Shown piece after piece: positions 38,009 to 46,704 of a DNA stretch of 64,000 bases. The position numbers were made by a program, and so were the translations under genes. The DNA comes from Arthrobacter sp. SLBN-112. Its GTDB lineage: Bacteria; Actinomycetota; Actinomycetes; Actinomycetales; Micrococcaceae. A model generated the notes under the pieces. The model was not told the DNA's origin. It saw only the letters and a program-made list of their open reading frames with translations, and searched no databases. The stretch is taken from positions 1,736,001 to 1,800,000 of the forward strand of contig NZ_JAUSXY010000001.1 in the NCBI RefSeq assembly GCF_030944625.1. The letters are read 5' to 3'. The stretch's first letter is position 1. The number at the start of each line of letters is the position of its first letter.

Positions 38009-39514
38009 ATGCTTCCCTCCGCCAGCATTGACCACCAGACGGGCACCCCGGAAGACCGGGCCCGCCCGGCAAAGGGCTTCGGCATCGAGCTGCCGGGCGG
38101 CGCGTTTTTCGCCGGCAGTTGGCGTCCGGCAGACCCGGAACAGGCAGTGCGCAACCCGGAAGACGGGGCAGTGCTCGGACATGTGTCACGGTCGACGCCG
38201 GGCGATGTCCTCCAGGCGGTCTCCCACTTGCGGTCCGGGCTGGGACGGCCGTGGCCGCTGCGCTCCCGACGGGAGGCGTTGGAGCGGGCCGCGGCGCTGC
38301 TGCGGGAACAGTCACCCCGGTTCGCCACCATCATCGCCTCCGAAAGCAGCAAGACCATCAGGGAGGCGGAACGGGAGGTCCTGCGCTGCACGGAGACCCT
38401 CCGGCTGTCAGCGGCCGCGGCCGCGGAATTGGCGGGGGAGACGCTCGGCTTCGAGGACAGCCTGGCGGCCGGGCACAAGATCGGCTGGTACAGCCGTAAG
38501 CCCGTGGGCGTGGTGGCTGCCATTACGCCCTTCAACGATCCCCTCAACCTTGTGGCGCACAAACTGGGCCCTGCGCTCATCGGAGGCAACGGCGTCGTAC
38601 TTAAACCTTCCGGACGGACGCCCCTGACCGCGCTGGCTTTTGTCCAGCTGCTGCTGGACGCCGGGGTTCCTTCCTGGCGCATTGCCGTGCTGGCCGGCGG
38701 CCCCGGGGTTGCCGAGGCACTCGTGGCTGATCCCGGCGTCGACCTGGTCTCCTTCACGGGCGGCCCGCGGACGGCCGAAAAAATCGCCGCATCGGCCGGA
38801 GCCCGGAAGGTGGTCTCGGAGCTGGGTGGAAACAACGCCACCATCGTGTGCGCGGACGCGGACGTGGCCCAGGCGGCGGAGGCGATCGTGGCCGGCGCGT
38901 TCGGCGTGGCGGGCCAGAACTGCCTCTCGGTCCAGCGCGTCTACGTTCACGCCTCGCTGCACGACCAACTGGCGGGTGCCGTCACGGCGGGTGCCGCTGC
39001 ACTCAGGTCCGGTCCAAAGCTGGATCGGACCACCGATGTGGGGCCGCTGATTTCCGAGGAAGAAGCCCGCCGCATCGAGGTATGGGTGGAGGAGGCCCGC
39101 CAGGCCGGTGCGTCGGTACGGACCGGCGGCGCGCGACGGAACGCCTTCTACGCGCCCACCGTCCTTACCGGTGTTCCGGCTGGTTGCCGCGTCCTCCGCG
39201 ACGAGGTCTTCGGGCCGGTGGTCAGCATCCTCCCGTTCCAGGCCGTCGACGAGGCCGTGGCGGCAGCGAACAGTACGGAGTACGGGCTGCAGGCAGGCGT
39301 CTTCACCCAGTCCGTGGACCAGGCGCTGGCCATCGCGGACCGGCTGGAGGTGGGCGCGGTGGTGATCAACGAAACCAGCGATGTGCGGATAGACTCCATG
39401 CCGTTCGGTGGCTTCAAGAAATCCGGGGTGGGCCGCGAAGGCGTGCGGTACGCCCTCTTGGAGATGACCGAACCCAAGAGCACCATCATCAACCTCCCGG
39501 AGCGCGCAGCATGA
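38009..39514 (+). CDS. Aldehyde dehydrogenase family protein
   Basis: 501 aa from the ATG at 38009. Standard motifs: VVAAITPFNDPLNLVAHKLG, VSFTGGPRTAEKIAA, VSELGGNNATIVC (catalytic Glu) and GVAGQNCLSVQRV (catalytic Cys in GQNC). The GQNC form and PFNDPLN are typical of the glyceraldehyde-3-phosphate/lactaldehyde and phosphonoacetaldehyde-type branch rather than the GabD branch. It would oxidise the aldehyde made by the oxidase upstream. It ends in a four-base overlap with the next gene. Confidence 0.88.
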   Translation: MLPSASIDHQTGTPEDRARPAKGFGIELPGGAFFAGSWRPADPEQAVRNPEDGAVLGHVSRSTPGDVLQAVSHLRSGLGRPWPLRSRREALERAAALLREQSPRFATIIASESSKTIREAEREVLRCTETLRLSAAAAAELAGETLGFEDSLAAGHKIGWYSRKPVGVVAAITPFNDPLNLVAHKLGPALIGGNGVVLKPSGRTPLTALAFVQLLLDAGVPSWRIAVLAGGPGVAEALVADPGVDLVSFTGGPRTAEKIAASAGARKVVSELGGNNATIVCADADVAQAAEAIVAGAFGVAGQNCLSVQRVYVHASLHDQLAGAVTAGAAALRSGPKLDRTTDVGPLISEEEARRIEVWVEEARQAGASVRTGGARRNAFYAPTVLTGVPAGCRVLRDEVFGPVVSILPFQAVDEAVAAANSTEYGLQAGVFTQSVDQALAIADRLEVGAVVINETSDVRIDSMPFGGFKKSGVGREGVRYALLEMTEPKSTIINLPERAA

Positions 39515-40587
39515 GACGCAGCCACAGTATTGCCGTCATCGCCGGTGACGGCATAGGCCAGGAAGTGGTCCCGGCGGCGGTCGAATGCCTGGACCTGGTG
39601 GCCGGGATCTACGGCCTCAACCTCGAATATGAGCACCTGGACTGGGGCTCGGACTACTACCTCCGGCATGGCCGCATGATGCCGGAGGACGGCCTGGAGC
39701 GGCTGGGCCGGCACGAGGCGATCTTCCTCGGAGCCGTGGGCAGCCCGGAGATCCCGGACGCCGAGACACTCTGGGGGCTGCTGATTCCCATCCGCCGCGA
39801 ATTCCAGCAGTACATCAACCTGCGTCCGGTCAAGACGCTCGACGGCGTGGCCTCGCCGCTCGCGTCCCAGGAACCGATCGACCTCCTGATCGTGCGCGAG
39901 AACAACGAAGGCGAGTACTCCGAGATTGGCGGCCGAATGTTCCGCGGCCAGCCACAGGAGAGTGCGGTGCAGGAAACGGTGTTCACCAGGATGGGCGTCA
40001 CCCGCGCCGCCCACTATGCCGCACGGCTGGCGGGCTCGCGCCGGGGGAAGCTGACATCCGCCACCAAGAGCAACGGCATTATCCACACCATGCCGTTCTG
40101 GGATGAGGTGGTTGCCCAGACCCTGCAGGAGTACCCGGGTGTTACCCTCTCTTCCGAACTGATCGATGCTTTGGCGGCGCATCTGGTACTGAGGCCATGG
40201 ACATTTGACGTGATCGTGGCGTCCAACCTCTTCGGCGACATCCTCTCCGACCTTGGCAGCGCCGTCACCGGCTCGATCGGTGTGGCGCCCAGCGCCAACC
40301 TCAACCCTGAACGCCGGTTTCCCTCACTTTTCGAGCCGGTTCACGGCTCTGCCCCTGACATTGCCGGGAAGGGTGTGGCGAATCCGGTGGGCCAGATCTG
40401 GTCCGGCGCCATGCTGCTGGAGCACTTGGGCCACGGCGACGCCGCCAGGCACCTTCAACTCGCTTTCGAAGCGGCGCTCCGCGACGGTGCCGGAACCCGC
40501 GACGTGGGCGGAACCTCCTCCACCGAGGAGTTCACCAGGGAGGTCCTTCGTCGGATTCAGGCATCCCCTGCACGCAGCGGGCGTTGA
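39511..40587 (+). CDS. D-malate/tartrate dehydrogenase-like beta-decarboxylating dehydrogenase
   Basis: 358 aa from the ATG at 39511 inside the previous stop. IAVIAGDGIGQEVV opens the isocitrate/isopropylmalate dehydrogenase fold; DWGSDYYLRHG is the tartrate/D-malate dehydrogenase signature. The substrate arginine-rich stretch NLRPVKTLDG, the VRENNEGEY loop, KSNGI with the catalytic lysine, and SNLFGDILSDLGS metal aspartates follow. It oxidises a 2-hydroxy acid and decarboxylates it, for example D-malate to pyruvate. Leucine biosynthesis LeuB is less likely, given the WGSDYY motif and catabolic context. Confidence 0.88.
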   Translation: MRRSHSIAVIAGDGIGQEVVPAAVECLDLVAGIYGLNLEYEHLDWGSDYYLRHGRMMPEDGLERLGRHEAIFLGAVGSPEIPDAETLWGLLIPIRREFQQYINLRPVKTLDGVASPLASQEPIDLLIVRENNEGEYSEIGGRMFRGQPQESAVQETVFTRMGVTRAAHYAARLAGSRRGKLTSATKSNGIIHTMPFWDEVVAQTLQEYPGVTLSSELIDALAAHLVLRPWTFDVIVASNLFGDILSDLGSAVTGSIGVAPSANLNPERRFPSLFEPVHGSAPDIAGKGVANPVGQIWSGAMLLEHLGHGDAARHLQLAFEAALRDGAGTRDVGGTSSTEEFTREVLRRIQASPARSGR

Positions 40588-40627
40588 GCCGGCGGGGATA
40601 ACAGGCGGAGAGCATGCGTCATCAATA

Positions 40628-41155
40628 ATGGGATCCATGCACAATCCCGTGATGATCCGTCCGATGCGCCCCGAAGACTGGGACGCCGTGCACGCGATTT
40701 ATGCCGCGGGCATTGCCACGGGGGAAGCGACGTTCGAGAGCGAACCACCCACCTGGGAAGCGTTCGACGCCGGCCGGTTGCCTGAGCACCGGATCATCGC
40801 CGAGGACGCGGGCCGGGTCCTGGGCTGGGCCGCCGTGTCCCGTGTTTCGTCCCGGGAGGTGTACCGGGGCCTGGTGGAGCACTCCATCTATGTGGCACCG
40901 CAGACGCACGGCCGGGGCGTGGGCCGGCTCCTTCTCGGCGCGCTGATCGATTCCACCGAGGCCGCGGGCATCTGGACCATCCAGTCCAGCATCTTCCCGG
41001 AAAACACGGCCAGCCTGGCCCTGCACCAGCGGCTCGGGTTCCGGGTGGTAGGCACCCGGGAGCGGATCGCCCGGATCAGCAACGGCCCCAAGGCAGGGCA
41101 CTGGCAGGACACGCTGCTCCTGGAACGCCGCAGCACCGTGGCGGGGACTGAATAG
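40628..41155 (+). CDS. GNAT N-acetyltransferase, phosphinothricin acetyltransferase-like
   Basis: About 175 aa. Three in-frame ATGs (40628, 40637, 40652) could start it; none has a strong Shine-Dalgarno, and 40652 begins MIRPMRPEDWDAVHAIY as homologues do. GEATFESEPPTWEAF, the acetyl-CoA loop YVAPQTHGRGVGRLLLGALI and IFPENTASLALHQRLGF match PAT/Bar and methionine sulfone acetyltransferases. It acetylates a primary amine of an amino-acid analogue with acetyl-CoA. Its last bases lie at the left copy of a 45-bp direct repeat, so its original downstream neighbour was probably map. Confidence 0.87.
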   Translation: MGSMHNPVMIRPMRPEDWDAVHAIYAAGIATGEATFESEPPTWEAFDAGRLPEHRIIAEDAGRVLGWAAVSRVSSREVYRGLVEHSIYVAPQTHGRGVGRLLLGALIDSTEAAGIWTIQSSIFPENTASLALHQRLGFRVVGTRERIARISNGPKAGHWQDTLLLERRSTVAGTE

Positions 41156-41192
41156 CTCTTGCCGCGAGGGCAGGGTCAGGATCGAGGCGCCG
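41148..41192. repeat. 45-bp direct repeat, left copy (duplicated map 3' end)
   Basis: Matches 42196-42240 at 41 of 45 positions (CTGAATAGCT, CCGCGAGGGCAGGGTCAGGA). The right copy encodes the last residues of methionine aminopeptidase; the left copy is orphaned on the other side of the SGNH hydrolase gene. Confidence 0.85.
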
Positions 41193-41299
41193 GCAATTCC
41201 AGTCGACGCTTTGACAGAGTCCATGGACCCTGTCTGGGCGTCCGGCCCAGGCCCTAGCGTCATGGGACACGCATTCTCGAGGACAGTACGGAGCACATC

Positions 41300-42199
41300 A
41301 TGCAATTCCCAACAGCCTGCCGCCGCACTGCGGCCGCTTTCGCCGCCGTCACGGCTCTTATCCTCTCAGGGGCATCCACGCCGGCCTTCGCCGCACAGGA
41401 CCCCGTCAAATACGTCAATCTCGGGGACTCCTACTCAAGCGGCTGGGGCTCGCTGGCGCCAACCGCCGCCGTCAATCCGGCGTTTGGCAGCCCGGCCTGC
41501 CTGCACGGCGGCCCTGACGACGTGGCGCTGTTCGACCAGCTGCAATCGGTGGCCCTCACCGGCGACTATGCGTGTGCAGGCGCGACTATCGGAACAACAA
41601 CTTCCGGTATTCCTACTATTGCCCAGCAGGCGGCGAAGGCGTCCCTTGATGGTGCGCTCAACAGCACCACAGGACTGGTGACCCTCACCGCCGGCGGCAA
41701 CGACGTCAACTTCGGCCAGATCATCGGAGTGTGTGCTGCAGACACGTCGTCACAGGCCACCGACTGCCAGGCGGCCACAGCACATGGACTTGACCTCGCG
41801 AACAGCGTCGACGTCGCCGGAACGGTCGGAACAATCCGCGGGTACGCGGCAAATGCCAAGATCGCCTGGCTCGGGTACCCCCGGCTGTTTGCGACGGCCG
41901 GAGAGTCCACCACAGTCATCGCCGGCGGCGGTGTCATGTCCGCAGCGGCCGCAGCGGTCTTCGACAAGGGCACGGACCAGCTCAACGCGGTCTTCGCGAG
42001 TAAGGCACGGGGCGCCGGCGCGCAGTTCGTGGATGTCGCCCCCAAATTCAATGGCCACGAAATCGGTTCCTCCGGCTCGTGGTTCAACCTCGGCCCGTAC
42101 ACGCAGTTCAACTTCCACCCGACCGCTGACGGATATTCACAGGGCTACTACCCCGCCATGGTCAGCGGGATCAAACCCACGCAGCTCGTGAAGAGCTGA
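41300..42199 (+). CDS. Secreted SGNH/GDSL-type hydrolase
   Basis: 299 aa. The signal peptide (AAAFAAVTALILSGASTPAFAA) ends before residue 33. The SGNH blocks are clear: YVNLGDSYSSGWG (catalytic Ser and oxyanion), a Gly block in YACAGATIG, LTAGGNDVNFG (oxyanion Asn), and FHPTADG near the C-terminus with the catalytic Asp/His position. Four cysteines suggest two disulfides. Actinomycete relatives are extracellular lipases or esterases. The gene lies on a ~1.05-kb segment flanked by a 45-bp direct repeat, so it looks inserted between the acetyltransferase and map. Confidence 0.9.
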   Translation: MQFPTACRRTAAAFAAVTALILSGASTPAFAAQDPVKYVNLGDSYSSGWGSLAPTAAVNPAFGSPACLHGGPDDVALFDQLQSVALTGDYACAGATIGTTTSGIPTIAQQAAKASLDGALNSTTGLVTLTAGGNDVNFGQIIGVCAADTSSQATDCQAATAHGLDLANSVDVAGTVGTIRGYAANAKIAWLGYPRLFATAGESTTVIAGGGVMSAAAAAVFDKGTDQLNAVFASKARGAGAQFVDVAPKFNGHEIGSSGSWFNLGPYTQFNFHPTADGYSQGYYPAMVSGIKPTQLVKS

Positions 42200-42240
42200 A
42201 TAGCTCCTACCGCGAGGGCAGGGTCAGGATCTCGGCGCCG
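42196..42240. repeat. 45-bp direct repeat, right copy (inside map 3' end)
   Basis: Partner of 41148-41192, 1,048 bp away. It spans the stop and last codons of map on the minus strand and the last codons of the SGNH hydrolase on the plus strand. Confidence 0.85.
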
Positions 42241-42980
42241 TCGTCCGTAATGGCGATGGTGTGCTCGGTGTGGGCCGTCCGGCAGCCGGTGGCGCTGCGG
42301 AGGGTCCACCCGTCGTCGTCCGTGACCAGTTCCGCCGTGTCCGCCATGATCCACGGCTCCAGCGCCAGCAGCAGCCCGGGCCGGAGCTTGAAGCCCCGGC
42401 CGGGCCGGCCCATGTTGGGCACGTGCGGGTCCTGGTGCATGGTGGAGCCGATGCCGTGGCCGCCGAACTGGGTGTTGATGGGGTAGCCCGCGTCGGTGAG
42501 GACGCGGCCGATTGCGTAGGAGATGTCGCCGATCTTGGCATTCGGCCCGGCCGCGGCAATCCCGGCGGCGAGTGCCCGCTCGGTGGCCTCGATCATGGCC
42601 TCGCTCCCGGCCGGGCGGGATTCGCCCACGATGAAGCTGATGGCGGCGTCCGCAGCCATCCCGTCCTTGACGACGGCGAGGTCCAGGGTCAGCAGGTCGC
42701 CGTCGGCCAGGGCGTAGTCGTGGGGGAGCCCGTGCAGCACGGCGTCGTTGACCCCGGTGCAGATGTAGTGTCCGAACGGTCCGCGCCCGAACGACGGCGC
42801 GTAATCCACATAGCAGGACTCAGCCCCGGCCTCGGTGATCATCTCCTTGGTCCATTGGTCGATGTCCAGCAGGTTGGTGCCCACGGTTGCCCGGCTCTTC
42901 ATGGCCTGCAGGATGTCAGCCACCAGGGCGCCGGTTACGCGGGCGCGGGCCACTTCAGCGGGGTTGAGGATCTCGATCAT
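42207..42980 (-). CDS. map: Methionine aminopeptidase type I
   Basis: 257 aa from the ATG at 42980 (MIEILNPAEVARA), the usual start of short actinobacterial MetAPs; upstream ATGs add only eight residues. GHYICTGVNDAVLHGLP and LTLDLAVVKDGMAADAA supply the metal-binding aspartates; GHGIGSTMHQDPHVPN gives the histidine, and LLALEPWIM and HTEHTIAI the glutamates. It removes the initiator methionine from new proteins. An essential copy is often located with secY/adk, so this stand-alone gene is probably the second paralogue. Confidence 0.92.
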   Translation of the reverse strand: MIEILNPAEVARARVTGALVADILQAMKSRATVGTNLLDIDQWTKEMITEAGAESCYVDYAPSFGRGPFGHYICTGVNDAVLHGLPHDYALADGDLLTLDLAVVKDGMAADAAISFIVGESRPAGSEAMIEATERALAAGIAAAGPNAKIGDISYAIGRVLTDAGYPINTQFGGHGIGSTMHQDPHVPNMGRPGRGFKLRPGLLLALEPWIMADTAELVTDDDGWTLRSATGCRTAHTEHTIAITDDGAEILTLPSR

Positions 42981-43095
42981 GGGGGCGCCCTTCATCTGCG
43001 GCAAGTAGCTGTAGGGGCCATCCTATTTGTCCTGCCGCGAAGGGCTGCAAGAAGCCGGCCCCGACCTGCGGGATTATTGCGGCGATTGCGAAAGA

Positions 43096-43117
43096 CATCG
43101 ATGAATGTAAATATTTA
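43096..43117. promoter_or_regulatory. Candidate ArsR operator
   Basis: CATCGATG and TAAATATTTA are two perfect palindromes in an AT-rich island that ends four bases before the arsR start. Such dyads at the start of arsR are usual autorepressor sites. The closeness also suggests a leaderless or very short-leader mRNA. Confidence 0.4.
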
Positions 43118-43120
43118 TGT

Positions 43121-43477
43121 ATGTCTATGTCTTTGGAGTTGACCCCGGTCCAGGCGGTGGCGTGCTGTTCGCCGTTGGCGCGCGAGCCGCTGTCCGAGTC
43201 CGACGCGGAAGGGATCGCACCCCTGCTGAAGGCGCTGGCCGATCCGGTCCGGCTCCGGCTGATGTCCATGGTCGCCTCCCACCAGGGCGGCGAAGCCTGC
43301 GTCTGCGACCTGAACGATGCCTTCGAGCTGTCCCAGCCCACCATCAGCCACCACCTGAAGATCCTGCACGAGGTGGGCCTGCTGGACCGGGAGAAGCGCG
43401 GAGTCTGGGTCTACTACCGGGCCCGCATCGAGGCCCTGCAGAACCTGGCCGCCCTGATCGGCGGGCAGGCCGCGTGA
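43121..43477 (+). CDS. arsR: ArsR-family arsenite-responsive repressor
   Basis: 118 aa. An N-terminal Cys pair (AVACCSPL) and a cysteine pair in the recognition region (EACVCDLNDAFELSQPTISHHLKILHEVGLL) are visible. CVCDL before the DNA-binding helix is the type I As(III) site of ArsR, and the N-terminal CC is seen in some actinobacterial versions. Wing residues are GVWVYYRA. The start ATG lies within the palindromic region, with an alternative ATG two codons later. It controls the four-gene arsenic operon by release from DNA on binding arsenite. Confidence 0.9.
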   Translation: MSMSLELTPVQAVACCSPLAREPLSESDAEGIAPLLKALADPVRLRLMSMVASHQGGEACVCDLNDAFELSQPTISHHLKILHEVGLLDREKRGVWVYYRARIEALQNLAALIGGQAA

Positions 43478-44175
43478 GCGTCCTGGTCCGCCGTGCCGCT
43501 GCGGAGTTCACCGGCACGGCGTTCCTTGTCATGGCGGTGGTGGGCTCGGGCGTGATGGCGTCCAGGCTGTCCCCGGACGACGTCGGGCTGCAGCTCCTGC
43601 AGAACAGCCTCGCCACGGGTGCCGCGCTGGTGGCGCTGATCGTGGCACTGCAGCCGGTATCGGCGTCGTTCAATCCGGTGGTGACCCTGGTGGAACGGGC
43701 CCTGCGGATGATCGACACCCCCACGGCCGCAGGCCTGATTGCGGGCCAGGTGCTCGGCGGCCTGGCCGGCACCGTGGCGGCGAACCTGATGTTCGGGCTG
43801 GACGCGGTGAGCTTGTCCACGCACGAACGCACGGGCGCCGGGCTCTGGCTGGGCGAGGTCATCGCCACAGTGGGTCTGCTGCTGGTCATCTTCGGCGCGG
43901 TCCGCTCCGGCCGGGCTGACCGTGTTGCGTTCGCCGTCGGCGGCTACATCACCGCCGCGTACTGGTTCACCAGCTCCACCAGCTTCGCCAACCCTGCGGT
44001 GACCATCGCCCGTACCGTCACGGACACCTTCGCCGGCATCGCACCGTCGTCGGCCCCTGCCTTCATCCTGGCGCAACTCCTTGGCGGCGCCGCCGGATTC
44101 GTCCTGGTCCGGTTCCTCTACCCAACTCTCGTAACTCCCGCCGTCGTCGCGGCTGACCGAAAGGTGCTCTCATGA
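43474..44175 (+). CDS. aqpS: MIP-family channel of the arsenic operon (AqpS-like)
   Basis: 233 aa from the GTG at 43474, overlapping the arsR stop. Six helices with the two half-helix motifs: SFNPVVTLVE (NPV) and FANPAVTIAR (NPA). Sinorhizobium AqpS lies in a similar operon and lets arsenite made by ArsC flow out down its gradient. That role is likely here because no ArsB or Acr3 pump gene is present. It overlaps arsC by four bases. Confidence 0.88.
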   Translation: MSVLVRRAAAEFTGTAFLVMAVVGSGVMASRLSPDDVGLQLLQNSLATGAALVALIVALQPVSASFNPVVTLVERALRMIDTPTAAGLIAGQVLGGLAGTVAANLMFGLDAVSLSTHERTGAGLWLGEVIATVGLLLVIFGAVRSGRADRVAFAVGGYITAAYWFTSSTSFANPAVTIARTVTDTFAGIAPSSAPAFILAQLLGGAAGFVLVRFLYPTLVTPAVVAADRKVLS

Positions 44176-44582
44176 GCCACAAACCCTCCGTCCTGTTCGT
44201 CTGCGTCCACAACGCCGGCCGCTCCCAGATGGCCGCCGCATACCTCACCACCCTTTCCCAGGGCGCCGTCGAGGTCCGCTCCGCCGGGTCCCAGCCTGCG
44301 GAGAAGGTCAACCCGGCCGCCGTCGAGGCCATGGCGGAGGTGGGCATCGACATGTCCGCCGAGATCCCCAAGGTCCTCACCACGGAGGCGGTGCAGGACT
44401 CGGACGTAGTGATCACCATGGGCTGCGGCGACGAATGTCCCTACTTTCCGGGCAAGCGCTACGAGGACTGGGTCCTGGAGGATCCGGCCGGCAAGGGCGT
44501 GGACTCGGTCCGGCCCATCCGCGACGAGATCAAGACCCGCGTGGAAGCCCTCATCGCATCCCTTATTCCTGCACAGATCTGA
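44172..44582 (+). CDS. arsC: Arsenate reductase, low-molecular-weight phosphatase type
   Basis: 136 aa. The P-loop CVHNAGRSQMA near residue 11 is the CX5R active site, and MGCGDECPYFPGK carries the two further cysteines used in thioredoxin- or mycothiol-coupled arsenate reduction. EDPAGKGVD gives the general acid aspartate. It reduces arsenate to arsenite for exit through the adjacent channel. It lies between the channel and a flavoprotein. Confidence 0.92.
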   Translation: MSHKPSVLFVCVHNAGRSQMAAAYLTTLSQGAVEVRSAGSQPAEKVNPAAVEAMAEVGIDMSAEIPKVLTTEAVQDSDVVITMGCGDECPYFPGKRYEDWVLEDPAGKGVDSVRPIRDEIKTRVEALIASLIPAQI

Positions 44583-44594
44583 AAGGTGGACAGC

Positions 44595-45962
44595 ATGCCA
44601 TCCCAGGAATCCCTGCCGGTTGCCGTGATCGGAGCCGGGCCCGTGGGCCTGGCTGCGGCCGCGCACCTGCTCGAACGCGGGCTGGAGCCACTCGTCTTTG
44701 AGGCCGGGCCCACGGTGGGCTCCGCCATCCGGGAATGGGGGCACGTCCGGGTGTTCTCCACCTGGAAGTACAACCTTGACGCCGCTTCCGTGCGGCTGCT
44801 GGAACGCAACGGCTGGGAGGCGCCCCGGCCCACCGCGCTGCCCTACGGGTCCCAGATCGTGTCCGACTACCTGGAGCCCCTGGCCGCAACGCCGGAGCTG
44901 AGGGACCGGATCAGGACCGGGACGCGGGTTGTTGCCGTTGCCCGGCAGGGCATGGACAAGGGCCGCAGCCAGGGCCGTGAGCAGGCCCCGTTCCTCCTTC
45001 GGGTGGAGCACGACGGCGGCGAGGTCACCGAGGTGCTTGCCCGCGCCGTGATCGATACCTCCGGAACCTGGACCACACCGTCACCGTTGGGAGCCTCTGG
45101 GCTGCCCGTCCCCGGCGAGGCGGAAGCACGTGCTGCCGGACTGGTCACCGGCCCGCTGCCGGACGTCGCCGGTGGTGGGTTCGCCGGCCGCCGGACCCTG
45201 GTCATCGGCTCCGGACATTCTGCCGCGAACATGGTGCTTGACCTGGCCCGTCTGGCCCGCGCCAACCCCGGCACGGAAGTCTTCTGGGCCATCCGCGCTG
45301 CCACTCCCGCCCGCGCCTACGGCGGAGGCGACGCCGACCAGCTGCCCGCCCGCGGCCAGCTCGGCGCCAGGCTCCGCACCGCCGTCGAGACCGGGGCCGT
45401 CCAGCTCCTGGCCAACTTCCACACGTGTGCCATCGACGTGCACGGCGACGCTGTCACCGTGACCGCCGCGGACGGCCGGAGCGTGACTGTGGACCGGGTC
45501 ATTCCGGCCACCGGCTTCCGCCCGGACCTGTCCATCCTGTCGGAGCTTCGGCTGGACCTTGACCCGGCGGTCGATGCGCCGAAGGCCCTGGGCCCGCTGA
45601 TCGATCCGGACTTCCACAGCTGCGGCACCGTTCCCGCCCACGGCGCTAAAATCCTGGCCCAGCCGGAGAAGGACTTCTACCTGGCCGGCATGAAGTCCTA
45701 TGGCCGGGCCCCCACGTTCCTCATGGCCACCGGCTACGAACAGGTCCGCTCCATCGCCGCGGCACTGGCCGGAGACACCGAGGCCGCGGACGCCGTGGAA
45801 CTCGAGCTCCCTGAAACCGGCGTCTGCTCCACCAGCATCCCGGACGACGCCGCGGAAGCGGCTGAAGGATCCTGCTGCGGAACAACCGCCCCGGTGCCCG
45901 TGACGATCGGCTTCGCCACCGGCCTCCAGCACGGCCGCAGCGGTGAAACTGCGGGCCTATGA
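44595..45962 (+). CDS. FAD-dependent oxidoreductase of the arsenic operon
   Basis: 455 aa from the ATG at 44595 with GAAAGGTGG upstream. Two dinucleotide-binding motifs, VAVIGAGPVGLAAAAHLLERG and TLVIGSGHSAANMVLDLARL, give the FAD and NADPH sites of flavin monooxygenase-like proteins (the ArsO group). VIPATGFRPDLSIL closes the core. The C-terminal tail has cysteines CSTS and SCCGTT, which could bind arsenite; that is my inference. Arsenic operons of actinobacteria often carry such a gene, whose reaction is not settled. Confidence 0.85.
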   Translation: MPSQESLPVAVIGAGPVGLAAAAHLLERGLEPLVFEAGPTVGSAIREWGHVRVFSTWKYNLDAASVRLLERNGWEAPRPTALPYGSQIVSDYLEPLAATPELRDRIRTGTRVVAVARQGMDKGRSQGREQAPFLLRVEHDGGEVTEVLARAVIDTSGTWTTPSPLGASGLPVPGEAEARAAGLVTGPLPDVAGGGFAGRRTLVIGSGHSAANMVLDLARLARANPGTEVFWAIRAATPARAYGGGDADQLPARGQLGARLRTAVETGAVQLLANFHTCAIDVHGDAVTVTAADGRSVTVDRVIPATGFRPDLSILSELRLDLDPAVDAPKALGPLIDPDFHSCGTVPAHGAKILAQPEKDFYLAGMKSYGRAPTFLMATGYEQVRSIAAALAGDTEAADAVELELPETGVCSTSIPDDAAEAAEGSCCGTTAPVPVTIGFATGLQHGRSGETAGL

Positions 45963-46000
45963 TGTGAGCACCGGCTGATGCCGATCGAGGGGAGGCTCCG

Positions 46001-46549
46001 ATGGCGGTACCCGACAGCGACCCCGTGAAGGCGGACCTGCTGTGGATCGCGGCCGACTTCCGGAGCATCATCCTGAACGTCTCAGACGGCGAGCTGGACC
46101 TGCCCTCGACCGGCACGCGGTGGACCAACCGGCAACTGCTCTTCCACATGGCGCTGGGGCAGAACATCGCACTTGCCGGGATACCCCTGCTCGGGCTGTT
46201 CGCGCACTTGCCGCCGTCGGCGTCCCGGAACTGGAGCCGCCTCCTCAATGCAAGCGCGCGTCCCTACAACTGGGTGAACTGGGCCGGGAGCGCCGCCGGG
46301 GGCCAGATCCTGACGCCACACGGCATGCTGCGGATGATGGACCGGACCACGCGGATCATCGTGCACTGGTACGGCCGCGCGGACAGCCGGGCGCTCAACC
46401 GCGGCATGACGATGCCCACGCAATGGGACCCGTACTTCCAGCCCTGGATGAGCCGACGGGACGTCCTGGAATGGGCACCCAAGCACTACCGCCATCACCG
46501 CGCACAGCTGAGCTTGACCACGCTCCCGGCCCTGCCCGCAGGCAGGTAG
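46001..46549 (+). CDS. DinB-like domain protein
   Basis: 182 aa, preceded by GGGGAGGCTCCG. A four-helix-bundle DinB pattern: an early helix KADLLWIAADFRSIILNV, QLLFHMALGQN with the first metal histidine, VHWYGRAD, and a final HYRHHRAQLSL with two more. Members use the three histidines to hold a divalent metal; some are thiol transferases linked to mycothiol or bacillithiol. No signal peptide. It follows the arsenic operon by 38 bases and could be co-transcribed, but no functional link is evident. Confidence 0.75.
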   Translation: MAVPDSDPVKADLLWIAADFRSIILNVSDGELDLPSTGTRWTNRQLLFHMALGQNIALAGIPLLGLFAHLPPSASRNWSRLLNASARPYNWVNWAGSAAGGQILTPHGMLRMMDRTTRIIVHWYGRADSRALNRGMTMPTQWDPYFQPWMSRRDVLEWAPKHYRHHRAQLSLTTLPALPAGR

Positions 46550-46704
46550 CACGTCTTTCGCGGCTGTCGGCCTCTCCCGCACTTTCCGTCCGCCGGCCTT
46601 TGTGCCCGCGCTCTTGCCGCGCCGTCACAAAGGGCGGACACTTTGATGTACCGCGCTATGCAGTCAGCCAAACGGGTAGCCACGCGAATAACCAGGACGG
46701 CATC

